Positions 44,208-53,463 are shown, counted from the stretch's first letter. The stretch: 64,000 nucleotides of DNA from Dinoroseobacter sp013215265 (GCA_963691755.1 OY829366.1:124001-188000); one strand, 5' to 3'. The notes: generated by a model not told the origin, from the letters alone. Numbers and translations are program-made.

Positions 44208-44612
44208 CTATTTTGCGGTCGTTTCGCCCCGGAAGCTTTCACGCGGTTCCTCAAAACACCACCCGATTGTGACGGTAAACGAGGTTGGGAAAGCGGGCTT
44301 GTCAAACGCAATCACAGCACGTCCCCAATCGGTGGTACTGTAGTCGTCTCCCGCAATCGCCATGAAGGCCGGGCAAGTGCCTGATCCGCCTCCCAACCAG
44401 AACGCTTCATGCGTGCCACGGTTTGAATAATTGCCCGCCAAACCGGGAATGACCAGCCGCGCCGGATAGGCGTCAAGGTTGGTGAATGTGAAAATGGCAG
44501 CGCCGTTTTCTTCGGCGGCATAGACGATATCGCCCATCATCGAGGTCCAGACCTCATCCGCAGTCGCGGGAAAGGCAAAAAGGGCGGCGGTGAGAGCGGA
44601 GGCAAGGCGCAT
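44208..44612 (-). CDS. Small secreted hypothetical protein
   Basis: This 134-residue protein has a short signal peptide (MRLASALTAALFAFPATADE). The mature part is beta-rich and acidic/aromatic, with FTFTNLDAYPARLVIPGLAGNY and GWCFEEPRESF. Cysteines C79 and C118 (approximate) could form a disulfide. I do not recognise the family. It sits between pheS and pheT on the same strand, which is unusual for these two genes. Confidence 0.7.
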   Translation of the reverse strand: MRLASALTAALFAFPATADEVWTSMMGDIVYAAEENGAAIFTFTNLDAYPARLVIPGLAGNYSNRGTHEAFWLGGGSGTCPAFMAIAGDDYSTTDWGRAVIAFDKPAFPTSFTVTIGWCFEEPRESFRGETTAK

Positions 44613-44794
44613 GAAAAGGGATCCTTTGACTGCATGTGGTGGTCACAGCATGGACCTGAGGCTTTTTTCAGACAAGGGGTCAGCCACCGCCATGGAATTC
44701 AGCGGCACTCCCTTTTCAGGTTTTGTCTGTCAGAAGGCCAACCTGGTGAGACCCATAAAGGGCCATGGCAACCGCACTGGCCTGCAGTCAGACC

Positions 44795-45862
44795 CTAAAG
44801 CCCGCCGTGCAGGTTTGGTTTCTGCAATGGACTGAACCCGTAATGGCGCAACCACCTCAGGTCTGAATCAAAGAACGCACGCAAATCGGGAATGCCGTAT
44901 TTGAGCATGGCAATCCGATCGATACCCATGCCGAATGCAAAGCCCTGATAGACCGTCGGATCGATGCCGGCCGCCTGAAGTACCTTCGGGTGCACCATTC
45001 CGGAGCCAAGGATTTCGAGCCAGTCGTCGCCTTCGCCAACTTTCAGGACGCCACCTTCCCAGGAACAACGGATATCGACCTCGGCGGAGGGTTCTGTGAA
45101 CGGGAAGTGAGACGCACGGAAGCGCAATTCTACATCGTCGACACCGAAATAGGCCTTCACAAACTCTTCCAGCACCCATTTCAGGTTCGCCATCGAGATA
45201 TCGGTATCGATGGCAAGCCCTTCCACCTGATGGAACATAGGCGTGTGCGTCTGGTCATAATCTGCACGATAGACGCGACCCGGCGCAATCACACGGATCG
45301 GAGCGCCCTGATCCTGCATCGAACGGATCTGGACGGGACTGGTATGGGTGCGCAGCACGTGTGGCGGACGCTCATCCCCTTCGGCGCGCGCCATGTAGAA
45401 CGTGTCCATCTCGGCCCGTGCAGGGTGGTGGCCGGGAATATTCAGCGCGTCGAAATTGTACCAGTCGGTTTCGACCTGCGGCCCCTCAGCCACGGCAAAT
45501 CCCATATCGGCGAAAATCGCTGTGACCTCTTCCGTGACCTGGCTGATCGGATGGATCGTGCCCGCAGACCGTCCACGGCCCGGCAAAGTTACGTCGAGCC
45601 ATTCGGCTTGCAGGCGCTCGTTCAGGGCGGCATCGGCAAGCGCGGCTTTCTTGGCTGCGAGCGCAGAGTTGATCTCATCCTTCAGCGCGTTCAGTTTCGG
45701 GCCCATCACCTGACGCTCTTCCGGGGTCATCTTGCCCAGTTCGCGCATTTTCAGCGCCACTTCGCCCTTTTTTCCGACGGCCTGGACGCGCAGCGCTTCG
45801 ATGGCAGCTTCGTCACCCGCCTCGCCGATGAGGCCAAGGTATTTGTCGCGTAGGTCGTCCAT
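44795..45862 (-). CDS. pheS: Phenylalanine-tRNA ligase alpha subunit
   Basis: This 355-residue protein is read from the ATG at 45862 (MDDLRDKYLGLIGEAGDEAA). The in-frame extension to 46156 is not family sequence. It has motif 2 (GRVYRADYDQTHTPMFHQVEG) and motif 3 (GFAFGMGIDRIAMLKYGIPDLR). It forms the alpha2-beta2 enzyme with pheT. The gap to the next gene is 182 bases with no convincing ORF. Confidence 0.96.
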   Translation of the reverse strand: MDDLRDKYLGLIGEAGDEAAIEALRVQAVGKKGEVALKMRELGKMTPEERQVMGPKLNALKDEINSALAAKKAALADAALNERLQAEWLDVTLPGRGRSAGTIHPISQVTEEVTAIFADMGFAVAEGPQVETDWYNFDALNIPGHHPARAEMDTFYMARAEGDERPPHVLRTHTSPVQIRSMQDQGAPIRVIAPGRVYRADYDQTHTPMFHQVEGLAIDTDISMANLKWVLEEFVKAYFGVDDVELRFRASHFPFTEPSAEVDIRCSWEGGVLKVGEGDDWLEILGSGMVHPKVLQAAGIDPTVYQGFAFGMGIDRIAMLKYGIPDLRAFFDSDLRWLRHYGFSPLQKPNLHGGL

Positions 45863-45929
45863 GGTCGGGCCTTTCCGAGTTGGTCGGATGCGGGGTAGCG
45901 AGACAGCGGAGAAAGTGCAAGGTGGGGGA

Positions 45930-46778
45930 ATGAAGTCGACCTTGATGATCTTTGCTATAACGGGCTTTTTTCTCACGCTCTGGGGGTTTCTGCCGGACGT
46001 GCACCGAAGTGCAATCTCGATTGCTCTCTTGCGACCGCTCACCGGACTGATGTGCCTTTTGGGGGTCATCGCGGAGCGCCGCTGGGCAAAGCTCACATTT
46101 GCAGCAGTTGGCCTGATCGCGCTGGGGTCTGTTGCACTGCAAGCCCTTCCCGGCAAGCCCGGCGAGGATCTCAGAATCTATTCAAAGAACCTGCTAGACG
46201 CGAATACCGAAATGGTCGCGATTGCAGAAGACATTCGCGGCGCTGGCGCAGACATTGTGATGCTGCAGGAACTGGTGGAAGAGAATGCGCATATCCTCGC
46301 CCTGCTTTCCGAGACTTTCCCGCACCAGCATGTCTGCCGGTATTCGGGCAAAAAGCGGATTGCCGTTCTTTCGCGGGCCCCCATGACCAATGAGCGCGTC
46401 TGTTCGCAGAACCGCTCCATGGCGGGCGCTCGGATCGAGGTTGCGGGCAAGCCTGTCTGGATTGTCTCTGTTCACGTCCCGTATCCATGGCCTGCCGGGA
46501 CACCTGAAACAGTAGCAGAATTGCGGGGAATGCTGGAGGCGCTCGAAGGGTCCGTGGTTGTTTCAGGCGATTTCAATGCATTCCCATGGACGGGACGCGT
46601 TCAAGACATCGTTCGGGCGACCAACACCAAACTTGCGGGACCAATGCGGCGAAGCTACGTGCTATTCGGTTTGCCGCTGCCCATTGACCATGTGCTTGCG
46701 CCTGGGGGTGGGCAAACCAAACTGCGCCCCCGGCCGGGATCTGATCATTGGGGTCTGCTGGCAGACGTGACGTTGTAG
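45930..46778 (+). CDS. Endonuclease/exonuclease/phosphatase-family membrane protein
   Basis: This 282-residue protein has two or three N-terminal helices (about residues 3-67). It then shows the EEP catalytic fold with RIYSKNLLDANTEMVAIAEDIR, DIVMLQELVEEN (Glu), VVSGDFNAFPWTGRV (Asp-Asn) and IDHVLAP and GSDHWGLLADVTL (Asp-His). This suggests a membrane-tethered phosphodiesterase or nuclease. The start at 45930 has a GGGGG run upstream. It is divergent from pheS. Confidence 0.87.
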   Translation: MKSTLMIFAITGFFLTLWGFLPDVHRSAISIALLRPLTGLMCLLGVIAERRWAKLTFAAVGLIALGSVALQALPGKPGEDLRIYSKNLLDANTEMVAIAEDIRGAGADIVMLQELVEENAHILALLSETFPHQHVCRYSGKKRIAVLSRAPMTNERVCSQNRSMAGARIEVAGKPVWIVSVHVPYPWPAGTPETVAELRGMLEALEGSVVVSGDFNAFPWTGRVQDIVRATNTKLAGPMRRSYVLFGLPLPIDHVLAPGGGQTKLRPRPGSDHWGLLADVTL

Positions 46779-46782
46779 ACAC

Positions 46783-46812
46783 AAAAAAACCGCCCTGTGC
46801 AGAGCGGCTTTC
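46783..46812 (-). terminator. Rho-independent terminator of rpmI-rplT
   Basis: On the minus strand AAGCCGCTCT pairs with AGGGCGGTTT (two wobbles) around a 4-base loop and is followed by a T-run (46783-46789). It lies 21 bases after rplT. Confidence 0.88.
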
Positions 46813-46832
46813 TTTATTTCTGTGATCTTGGC

Positions 46833-47204
46833 TTAAGCAGCCTTTGCCAGCGCCTCTTGGGCCTGCGCCACGATCGCACTGAAAGCCTCAGGCTCACGTA
46901 CGGCCAGGTCTGCGAGAACCTTGCGGTCCACTTCGATGCCAGCCAGCGAAAGGCCATTGATGAAGCGCGAATAAGTCAGTGCAGCATCGTGCGAGCGCAC
47001 AGCAGCATTGATCCGCTGGATCCACAGCGCGCGGAACTGGCGCTTGCGGTTATGACGGTCACGCGTGGCGTACTGGTTTGCCTTATCGACGGCCTGCTTG
47101 GCGACCTTGAAGGTGCTTTTGCGACGGCCATAGTAGCCTTTCGCGGCCTTCAGAACTTTCTTGTGACGGGCGTGGGTGACGGTTCCACCTTTGGTACGGC
47201 TCAT
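46833..47204 (-). CDS. rplT: 50S ribosomal protein L20
   Basis: This 123-residue protein has the L20 N-terminus with the basic TRGGTVTHARHKKVLKAAKGYYGRR and ALWIQRINAAVRSHDAALTYS. It binds 23S rRNA early in 50S assembly and often represses its own operon. It follows rpmI by 12 bases, and a terminator ends the unit. infC is not in the window. Confidence 0.97.
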   Translation of the reverse strand: MSRTKGGTVTHARHKKVLKAAKGYYGRRKSTFKVAKQAVDKANQYATRDRHNRKRQFRALWIQRINAAVRSHDAALTYSRFINGLSLAGIEVDRKVLADLAVREPEAFSAIVAQAQEALAKAA

Positions 47205-47216
47205 CTGACGATCTCC

Positions 47217-47417
47217 TTAGCGGTCGTAGGGCATGTAGCCCTTGACGATTTTGGCGTCGGGGGCGCTGAGTTCGTTAGTGCCGCGCGCATTGCGCAGGAA
47301 CTTGTTGGTCCGTTTGATCATGCCGTGGCGCTTGCCGGCCTGACCTGCCATGACCTTACCGGTCGCGGTGACCTTGAAGCGCTTTTTGGCGCTCGACTTG
47401 GTCTTCATCTTGGGCAT
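47217..47417 (-). CDS. rpmI: 50S ribosomal protein L35
   Basis: This 66-residue very basic protein begins MPKMKTKSSAKKRFKVTATGKV, which is L35, and continues with RHGMIKRTNKFLRNARGT. It is the first gene of the rpmI-rplT unit. Confidence 0.97.
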   Translation of the reverse strand: MPKMKTKSSAKKRFKVTATGKVMAGQAGKRHGMIKRTNKFLRNARGTNELSAPDAKIVKGYMPYDR

Positions 47418-47567
47418 TTGCGTCTCCTATTCAGTTGTAGTCGCGTCACTGACGCTTGCCCCGACCTGCGGTATGCCACTTTGAACCGAGGGCGGGCGAT
47501 CCTGAAACCGGATCAGGACGCGCGGATAACAGGGAGGTTCGATATTGGCAAGAGGGTTTGCGGAACG

Positions 47568-47807
47568 TCAGGCGATTTGTTCCAACGCAAATTTCACCAA
47601 GCGCATAAACGCCAAAGGCACATCTTCAAATTCCAGTTCCCGGTCGTGCAATTCCCATGTCTGCCATGTCAGGACAGCTGAAAGGATGAGGAAGGCGAGG
47701 CCGCGCAGGGGAAACCGGTTGTCAATCCACGCTGTCAGGATTGCAGTGATGGCAAAGGCGCCCATTGCGAGCGCCCCTACCATGGTCAAATCCTGTGCAA
47801 CGTCCAT
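47568..47807 (-). CDS. Small membrane protein downstream of pyk
   Basis: This 79-residue protein has two helices (about 8-26 and 32-48, ALAMGAFAITAILTAWI and LRGLAFLILSAVLTW). The start codon is immediately after the pyk stop (TAAATG), so it is almost certainly co-translated with pyk. No family is recognised, and no function is proposed. Confidence 0.75.
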   Translation of the reverse strand: MDVAQDLTMVGALAMGAFAITAILTAWIDNRFPLRGLAFLILSAVLTWQTWELHDRELEFEDVPLAFMRLVKFALEQIA

Positions 47808-49253
47808 TTAGCCAGGTTCGTTGGCGAAGATCTGCGATTCATCACACGGTGCAACCCGCAGGATGTTGGTGGACCCTTTGACGTTGAACGGCACACCCGC
47901 GATCACGAGCACCTGTTCGGCCTCGGTCGCGAAGCCCTCAGTCCGGGCGGCCCTTGCCGCTGCCACTACGGCCATTTTGAAACGGTTCACCTCGGTTGTG
48001 ACGACACAATGCGCACCCCACGATAGCGACATACGACGGGCTGTTCCCAGCATGGAGGTCATCGCGATGATCGGAACGCGTGGTTTCTCACGGCTGACCT
48101 TCAGGACTGTCGAGCCAGACTGCGAGAAACAACAGATCGCTTTAATATCGGTCGTTTCGGCGATTTCACGCGCGGCAGCCACGATCCCGTCTGGGACAGA
48201 ATTATGGACACGTGGCCGTGAGGCTTCGATCACCTGACGGTAGGTTGGATCGCTTTCAACCTCGACAGCGACATTGTTCATCGTAGTGACCGCTTCAACC
48301 GGGAAGTCACCTGCGGCCGACTCTGCTGAAAGCATCACCGCATCCGCACCCTCATAGATCGCAGCAGCGACGTCCGAAACTTCTGCACGCGTTGGAACAG
48401 GGCTGGTGATCATGGATTCCAGCATCTGCGTGGCAACGATTACTGGCTTGGCAGCTTTTCGGGCCCCACGCACGAGCTGCTTCTGAATTGGCGGGACACG
48501 CCACACCGGCAGTTCAACACCCAGATCACCGCGCGCAACCATGATGCCATCTGATGCGTCGAGGATCTCGTCATAGGCTAAAACAGCGGCCGGCTTTTCG
48601 ATTTTCGACAGAATCGCTGCACGACCACCTGCAAGCTCGCGAGCTTCATGCACGTCCTCAGCCCGCTGCACGAACGAAAGCGCCAGCCAGTCGACACCCA
48701 ATGTGCACACGAATTCAAGATCGTTGCGGTCTTTTTCTGAAAGTGCTGCGAGCGGCAGCACCACATCGGGTACGTTTACGCCCTTGCGATTTGAGATTTC
48801 GCCACCGACGGTCACGGTGCAATTGGCGTAGTCTTCTCCGCAGTCATCCACGGTAACAGCAATCTTGCCGTCATTGATCAGCAGGCGCGCGCCTTCTTCA
48901 AGTGCCTGAAAGATTTCCGGATGTGGCAAACAAACGCGATGTTGGTCGCCCTTTTCCCCATCGAGATCAAAGCGGAACTTCTGCCCAACTTCCAGCTCAT
49001 AGGGGCCATCTTCAAACTCACCACACCGCAGCTTTGGTCCCTGAAGATCTGCGAGAATAGCAATCGGACGGCCTGTTTCGCGCTCGATCTGGCGAATGAT
49101 TTCGTGACGCTTGGAGATATCACCATGGCTTCCATGGCTCATATTCAAGCGGAAGACATCGGCACCAGCATCAAACAATGCGCGAATGGTTTCGTAGTCT
49201 GACGACGCGGGTCCCAGAGTTGCGACGATTTTCAAGTTGCGGAGTCTTCGCAT
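47808..49253 (-). CDS. pyk: Pyruvate kinase
   Basis: This 481-residue protein is read from the ATG at 49253; the ATG at 49280 adds nine residues outside the family. Signatures are KIVATLGPASSDYETI, DGIMVARGDLGVELP, SKIEKPAAV with the catalytic Lys, and TQMLESMITSPVPTRAEVSDVAAAIYEGADAVMLSAE. It converts phosphoenolpyruvate and ADP to pyruvate and ATP. A small membrane protein follows directly. Confidence 0.96.
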   Translation of the reverse strand: MRRLRNLKIVATLGPASSDYETIRALFDAGADVFRLNMSHGSHGDISKRHEIIRQIERETGRPIAILADLQGPKLRCGEFEDGPYELEVGQKFRFDLDGEKGDQHRVCLPHPEIFQALEEGARLLINDGKIAVTVDDCGEDYANCTVTVGGEISNRKGVNVPDVVLPLAALSEKDRNDLEFVCTLGVDWLALSFVQRAEDVHEARELAGGRAAILSKIEKPAAVLAYDEILDASDGIMVARGDLGVELPVWRVPPIQKQLVRGARKAAKPVIVATQMLESMITSPVPTRAEVSDVAAAIYEGADAVMLSAESAAGDFPVEAVTTMNNVAVEVESDPTYRQVIEASRPRVHNSVPDGIVAAAREIAETTDIKAICCFSQSGSTVLKVSREKPRVPIIAMTSMLGTARRMSLSWGAHCVVTTEVNRFKMAVVAAARAARTEGFATEAEQVLVIAGVPFNVKGSTNILRVAPCDESQIFANEPG

Positions 49254-49392
49254 AGGGCGGCTTTCTTTCGGCAAGAGCAATGTTAGCGGTCACAGGATTG
49301 CGCCTCATATGCCCCAGTTTATCGTCTTCGGCAACTGGCGCATGGGAAGACAAAGCGTTAAGTCCCCTCAATGCGTGACAATTGGATAACGA

Positions 49393-50169
49393 ATGCCCGA
49401 TAGCAGCGTAAATACCGGCCTCGCCCACCCCTTTTACGAAATCACCGGCGGGATCAGCCCCGACTGGGTGATTATCTGCGACCATGCGAGCAACCGCGTT
49501 CCATTCGAGGTCGCCGAGGGCGATCTGGGTCTGGCCCCAGACGATATGGCGCGCCACATCGCGTATGACGTCGGCGCAGAGGGTGTGACCCGGGAACTGG
49601 CGCGCGTGCTGCATGCCCCTGCGGTGCTGTCGAACTACTCAAGGCTCGTGATTGATCCCAATCGGGGCGAACATGATCCGACGTTGCTGATGCGGCTTTA
49701 TGACGGAACTATTATTCCCGCCAATCGGCACGCAGATGAAACCGAACGCGAAAGGCGCCTCGATCTGTTTCATCGTCCCTACCACAAAGCCATTGCCCGC
49801 ATTCTTGCGGGCCATCCAGAAGCGTTGCTGGTTTCGATCCACTCATTCACGCCTCAACTCAAGGGTCGGGACGTGCGACCTTGGCATGTGGGGCTTTTGT
49901 CCTCAGACGATAGACGGATGGCGGATCCGCTTCTGGAGGAACTGCGGCGCGATCCTGAACTGGTGGTGGGCGACAATGAACCCTATTCGGGGCATCTGCC
50001 CGGGGACACAATGGACCGCCATGGCGTTGCGCCAGGACGACCCCATGTCTTGATCGAAGTGCGCAACGACCTCATTTCTGATCCAGAGCGCCAGCGCGCC
50101 TGGGGCCAGCGCCTTGCACGTGCACTGACTGCCACACTTTCCCGCTTCAAGGAGATCCAACATGGATGA
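49393..50169 (+). CDS. N-formylglutamate amidohydrolase
   Basis: This 258-residue FGase-fold hydrolase has DHASNRVPFE, the zinc-binding DPNRGEHDP region, SIHSFTPQL and EVRNDLI. It releases glutamate and formate from N-formylglutamate at the end of some histidine-degradation routes. No hut genes are nearby. Its 3' end overlaps the DUF1244 gene by 8 bases. It is divergent from pyk. Confidence 0.9.
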   Translation: MPDSSVNTGLAHPFYEITGGISPDWVIICDHASNRVPFEVAEGDLGLAPDDMARHIAYDVGAEGVTRELARVLHAPAVLSNYSRLVIDPNRGEHDPTLLMRLYDGTIIPANRHADETERERRLDLFHRPYHKAIARILAGHPEALLVSIHSFTPQLKGRDVRPWHVGLLSSDDRRMADPLLEELRRDPELVVGDNEPYSGHLPGDTMDRHGVAPGRPHVLIEVRNDLISDPERQRAWGQRLARALTATLSRFKEIQHG

Positions 50170-50461
50170 GCAAACCCAGATCGAGTTGGAGGCTGCCGCT
50201 TTCCGTGCGCTGCGCAAGCACCTGATGGAAGAGCGTACCGACGTTCAGAATATCGACATGATGAACCTTGCCGGGTTTTGCCGGAATTGTCTGAGCCGCT
50301 GGTATCAGGAAGCCGCCGCAGAAAAGGGCATCGAGATGTCCAAGGATGACGCGCGTGAAAGCTTCTACGGCATGACGATGGCCGAGTGGAAAGCAAACTA
50401 TCAGACAGAAGCCACCGAAGAGCAAAAAGCTGCGTTTGGGACGTCATCTCAAGGCCACTAG
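50162..50461 (+). CDS. DUF1244 family protein
   Basis: This 99-residue soluble protein has the DUF1244 pattern AAFRALRKHLMEERTDVQNIDMMNLAGFCRNCLSRWY, including a Cys-x-x-Cys (FCRNC) and Trp, and a C-terminal WKANYQTEA. The family function is unknown. It is coupled to the amidohydrolase gene, as is common in alphaproteobacteria. A hairpin terminator follows. Confidence 0.9.
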   Translation: MDEQTQIELEAAAFRALRKHLMEERTDVQNIDMMNLAGFCRNCLSRWYQEAAAEKGIEMSKDDARESFYGMTMAEWKANYQTEATEEQKAAFGTSSQGH

Positions 50462-50479
50462 TGCCATCACGCCTGTCAG

Positions 50480-50508
50480 ACTGACGCCGATCAAAGCGTC
50501 AGTTTCTC
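50480..50508 (+). terminator. Likely terminator after DUF1244
   Basis: ACTGACGC (50480-50487) pairs with GCGTCAGT (50496-50503) around an 8-base loop, then TTCTC, 19 bases after the stop. The T-run is short, so this is a moderate call. Confidence 0.55.
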
Positions 50509-50556
50509 AGGTTATTGATGCAAGTGGATGGTCAGGGAGCCCCCGCCCCCAGAGCA

Positions 50557-51414
50557 TCAAAGCGCAGCCTTGCGGCTTTCTTCGAGATAGATTTCGCGAA
50601 GGCGCTTGGCGATCGGACCCGGAGCGCCTGTTCCGACCGCTGCGCCATCGATGGACACGATTGGCATGACAAAACTGCTGGCCGAGGTGATGAACGCCTC
50701 GGCGGCATGCTGGGCCTCTTTGATGGTGAAAGGGCGCTCTTCCAGTTTCATCTGTGCCTCGTTGGCCATCTTCAACACGGCAGCACGGGTGATCCCATGA
50801 AGGATTTCCGTCGACAGATGGCGGGTCACGATGGTTCCGTCATGGGTGACGATATAGGCGTTGTTCGATGTCCCTTCAGTGACGAAACCATCTTCAACCA
50901 TCCAGGCGTCATCTGCGCCTGCGGCTTTTGCCATCATCTTGCCCATGGATGGGTATAGAAGCTGAACCGTCTTGATGTCGCGCCGACCCCAGCGCTCATC
51001 CGGGATCGAGATCACCTTCATTCCGCTCTCGGCTGCGGCGCTGACCGCAATTTGTTTGGCTTGGGTGAAAAGCACGAGCGTCGGCTTGGTGTCTGCAGAT
51101 GGATAGACAAAATCGCGATCGGCAGCACCACGTGTGACCTGCAGATAGATCAGACCTTCGTTCAGGTCGTTCCGCGCGATAAGCTGACGGTGGATTTCCA
51201 GCAATTCCTCTTCGGTGCAGGGCGCCTGCATATCAAGCTCATTCAGGGAGCGCGCCAGCCGTTTGGCGTGTCCGTCAAAGTCGATCAGCTTGCCATCGAG
51301 CACGCTGGTGACTTCGTAAACGCCATCTGCAAACAGGAACCCTCGGTCGAAGATCGAAATCTTCGCGTCTTCTTCGGGCAGATACTCTTCGTTGACGTAA
51401 ACTGTGCGGCTCAT
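50557..51414 (-). CDS. D-amino acid transaminase (class IV)
   Basis: This 285-residue PLP enzyme has the class IV signature DRGFLFADGVYE at about residue 23, the catalytic Lys in RRDIKTVQLLYPSMG, and GFVTEGTSNNAYIV. It moves amino groups between D-amino acids and 2-oxoacids, giving D-Glu or D-Ala. It is 61 bases from dgcA on the same strand, with no terminator between. A branched-chain aminotransferase-like role cannot be ruled out, but the gene context favours D-amino acids. Confidence 0.85.
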   Translation of the reverse strand: MSRTVYVNEEYLPEEDAKISIFDRGFLFADGVYEVTSVLDGKLIDFDGHAKRLARSLNELDMQAPCTEEELLEIHRQLIARNDLNEGLIYLQVTRGAADRDFVYPSADTKPTLVLFTQAKQIAVSAAAESGMKVISIPDERWGRRDIKTVQLLYPSMGKMMAKAAGADDAWMVEDGFVTEGTSNNAYIVTHDGTIVTRHLSTEILHGITRAAVLKMANEAQMKLEERPFTIKEAQHAAEAFITSASSFVMPIVSIDGAAVGTGAPGPIAKRLREIYLEESRKAAL

Positions 51415-51475
51415 GAGGGGGCTCCGTCGTTTCGAACGCGATCTCGTTTACCGGGCTGATCCTGCCCGTCAAGCG

Positions 51476-52438
51476 CTATCCCCAAAGCGCAGGCTCGGGG
51501 GGATAAACGCCGGCCTCGTCAAAGCGAAGCGGGGGATCTCGATCTTCAGCCAATAGAAGCGGTCCGTCGAGGTCAGTATAGTCCGCAGCTTGAGCAAGAA
51601 GCGTCGCGGGTGCCATTGCGAGCGACGTGCCCACCATGCAGCCAATCATGATCCGATAGCCGTCTGCCAAGGCAGCCTGCTTCAGCGCCAGAGCTTCCGT
51701 AAGGCCGCCTGTCTTGTCGAGCTTGATATTGACCATGTCGTACTTGCCTTTAAGTCCGGCAAGGGACGCTCGGTCATGACAGCTTTCATCGGCACAGACC
51801 GGAACCGGACGGGCGATTTCAGCAAGCATGTCATCCTGACCCGCGGGAAGCGGCTGTTCAACGAGCGCGACACCCAAGCGCGTCAGATGCGGGGCAAGAT
51901 CGGCATAGACATCGGCAGACCAGCCTTCATTGGCATCAACGATAATCTTTGCGCCCGGCGCACCACGACGAACAGCTTCGAGGCGGGGCATGTCATCCGG
52001 TGTGCCAAGCTTGATCTTCAGAAGCGGACGGTGCGCGTGTCTGGCCGCACTGGCTTCCATCTTCTCGGGTGCATCGAGGGACAATGTATATGCTGTGATC
52101 GCAGGCCCCGGTTCCGGCAGACCTGCAAGATCCCAGACCCGTCGGCCTGCCTGCTTGGCTTCGAGATCCCACAACGCGCAGTCGAGCGCGTTTCGCGCGG
52201 CTCCGGGTTCAAGGGCGTCTTGAAGGGCCGCGCGTGTAATGTCCTGCGAGAGGGCCTCAATCTCGGCCGTGACGCTGTCGAGGCTTTCGCAATAGCGGGC
52301 GTAGGGCACACATTCGCCCTGCCCGGTCACGCCACCTCTTTCAACGGTCACACGAAGAACACGCGCTTCGGTTCGAGAGCCGCGTGCGATGGTGAAAACC
52401 TCGGCCAGCCTGAAACTGTCCGCCTGGACTGTGATCAT
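51476..52438 (-). CDS. dgcA: N-acetyl-D-glutamate racemase DgcA (enolase superfamily)
   Basis: This 320-residue enolase-superfamily protein of the dipeptide epimerase/Ala-Glu epimerase group has the first Lys pair LKIKLG, metal-site segments DANEGW, EQPLP and DESC, and the second Lys in NIKLDKTGG. In the described DgcN-DgcA pathway it racemises N-acetyl-D-glutamate to the L form. An L-Ala-D/L-Glu epimerase is the alternative; adjacency to dgcN (4-base overlap) supports DgcA. Confidence 0.85.
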   Translation of the reverse strand: MITVQADSFRLAEVFTIARGSRTEARVLRVTVERGGVTGQGECVPYARYCESLDSVTAEIEALSQDITRAALQDALEPGAARNALDCALWDLEAKQAGRRVWDLAGLPEPGPAITAYTLSLDAPEKMEASAARHAHRPLLKIKLGTPDDMPRLEAVRRGAPGAKIIVDANEGWSADVYADLAPHLTRLGVALVEQPLPAGQDDMLAEIARPVPVCADESCHDRASLAGLKGKYDMVNIKLDKTGGLTEALALKQAALADGYRIMIGCMVGTSLAMAPATLLAQAADYTDLDGPLLLAEDRDPPLRFDEAGVYPPEPALWG

Positions 52439-53463
52439 TCGGCGGCCAGAACTGACGGTTCATCCAGTGCGACAAGCGCATCAACAAGACGGCCCGCACC
52501 TTGACGGAATGGATCGATGGTGGGCAGTCCCATGCGGTCTTCCACCTCGGCGAGATAGGCGCTTGCCTCATCATCGCTGAGTGCCTTGGTGTTCACTGAG
52601 ATCCCGACAACCTTGCAATTTGGGTTAACCACATGCGCAAGGGTCAGGGACAGGTCGCGCAAGGCTTCCAATGAAGGCAGGTCATAACCTGGCAGCCCGC
52701 GCATATGGGTGCGTGTGGGCTCGTGGCTGAGGATCAGCGCATCGGGTGCACCGCCGTGGATCAGGGCCATGGTCACACCGGAATAGGACGCGTGAAACAG
52801 GCTGCCCTGCCCTTCAATCAGGTCCCAATGATCGTCGTCATTGTCCGGGGTCAGCCATTCGACCGCACCGGCCATGAAATCCGCAATCACTGCATCAAGC
52901 GGAACACCATTGCCTGTAATCAGAATGCCGGTCTGGCCGGTGGCACGGAACGTAGCCTTCATCTCGCGCTTGCGCATTTCTGCTTCCATCGCAATGGCCG
53001 TATACATCTTGCCAACCGAGCAATCGGTACCAACGGCCAGGCAACGTTTGCCCGTGCGCTTTACGCCATTTGCGATCGGATATTCGACATCTGGCACCCG
53101 CACATCGTGCAGGGTGCGACCTTCGGCGTCCGCCACGGCCACGAGATCAGGCTCATCGCGCAACAGGTTGTGCAGGCCACTCGCAATATCGAAACCCGCC
53201 ATAAGCGCGTCGATCAGAACATGCTTCCATTCGGGCGAGATGACACCGCCGCGATTGGCCACCCCGATCACAAGGGTTTTTACGCCAGCCGCTTTTGCGG
53301 TCTCGAGATCCATATCGGGAAGGCCAAGATCAGCCTTGCAACCTGGCAGGCGAAACTGGCCAACCGCAAACTCAGGGCGCCAGTCGGCAATCCCTTGGGC
53401 CACTTTGGCTGCGAGTGCATCAGGAGCGTCGCCAAGAAAGAGAAGGTAGGGAGTACGAATCAT
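52435..53463 (-). CDS. dgcN: DgcN, D-glutamate N-acetyltransferase (DUF1611)
   Basis: This 342-residue DUF1611 protein contains a P-loop-like motif GTDCSVGKMY at about residue 147 and QGSLFHASYSGVTMALIHGGAPDALILSHEP. In the described D-glutamate catabolism pathway DgcN acetylates D-glutamate, the first step. It overlaps dgcA by 4 bases, and the two precede a D-amino-acid transaminase. A palindrome lies about 100 bases upstream of the start. The role is assigned from family and neighbour. Confidence 0.85.
   Translation of the reverse strand: MIRTPYLLFLGDAPDALAAKVAQGIADWRPEFAVGQFRLPGCKADLGLPDMDLETAKAAGVKTLVIGVANRGGVISPEWKHVLIDALMAGFDIASGLHNLLRDEPDLVAVADAEGRTLHDVRVPDVEYPIANGVKRTGKRCLAVGTDCSVGKMYTAIAMEAEMRKREMKATFRATGQTGILITGNGVPLDAVIADFMAGAVEWLTPDNDDDHWDLIEGQGSLFHASYSGVTMALIHGGAPDALILSHEPTRTHMRGLPGYDLPSLEALRDLSLTLAHVVNPNCKVVGISVNTKALSDDEASAYLAEVEDRMGLPTIDPFRQGAGRLVDALVALDEPSVLAAE

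Noticed and set aside
44590..44835. 81-residue plus-strand ORF between pheS and the small secreted gene
   Set aside because: It overlaps the 5' end of the secreted gene and the pheS 3' end, has no ribosome site, and its sequence lacks family or composition support.
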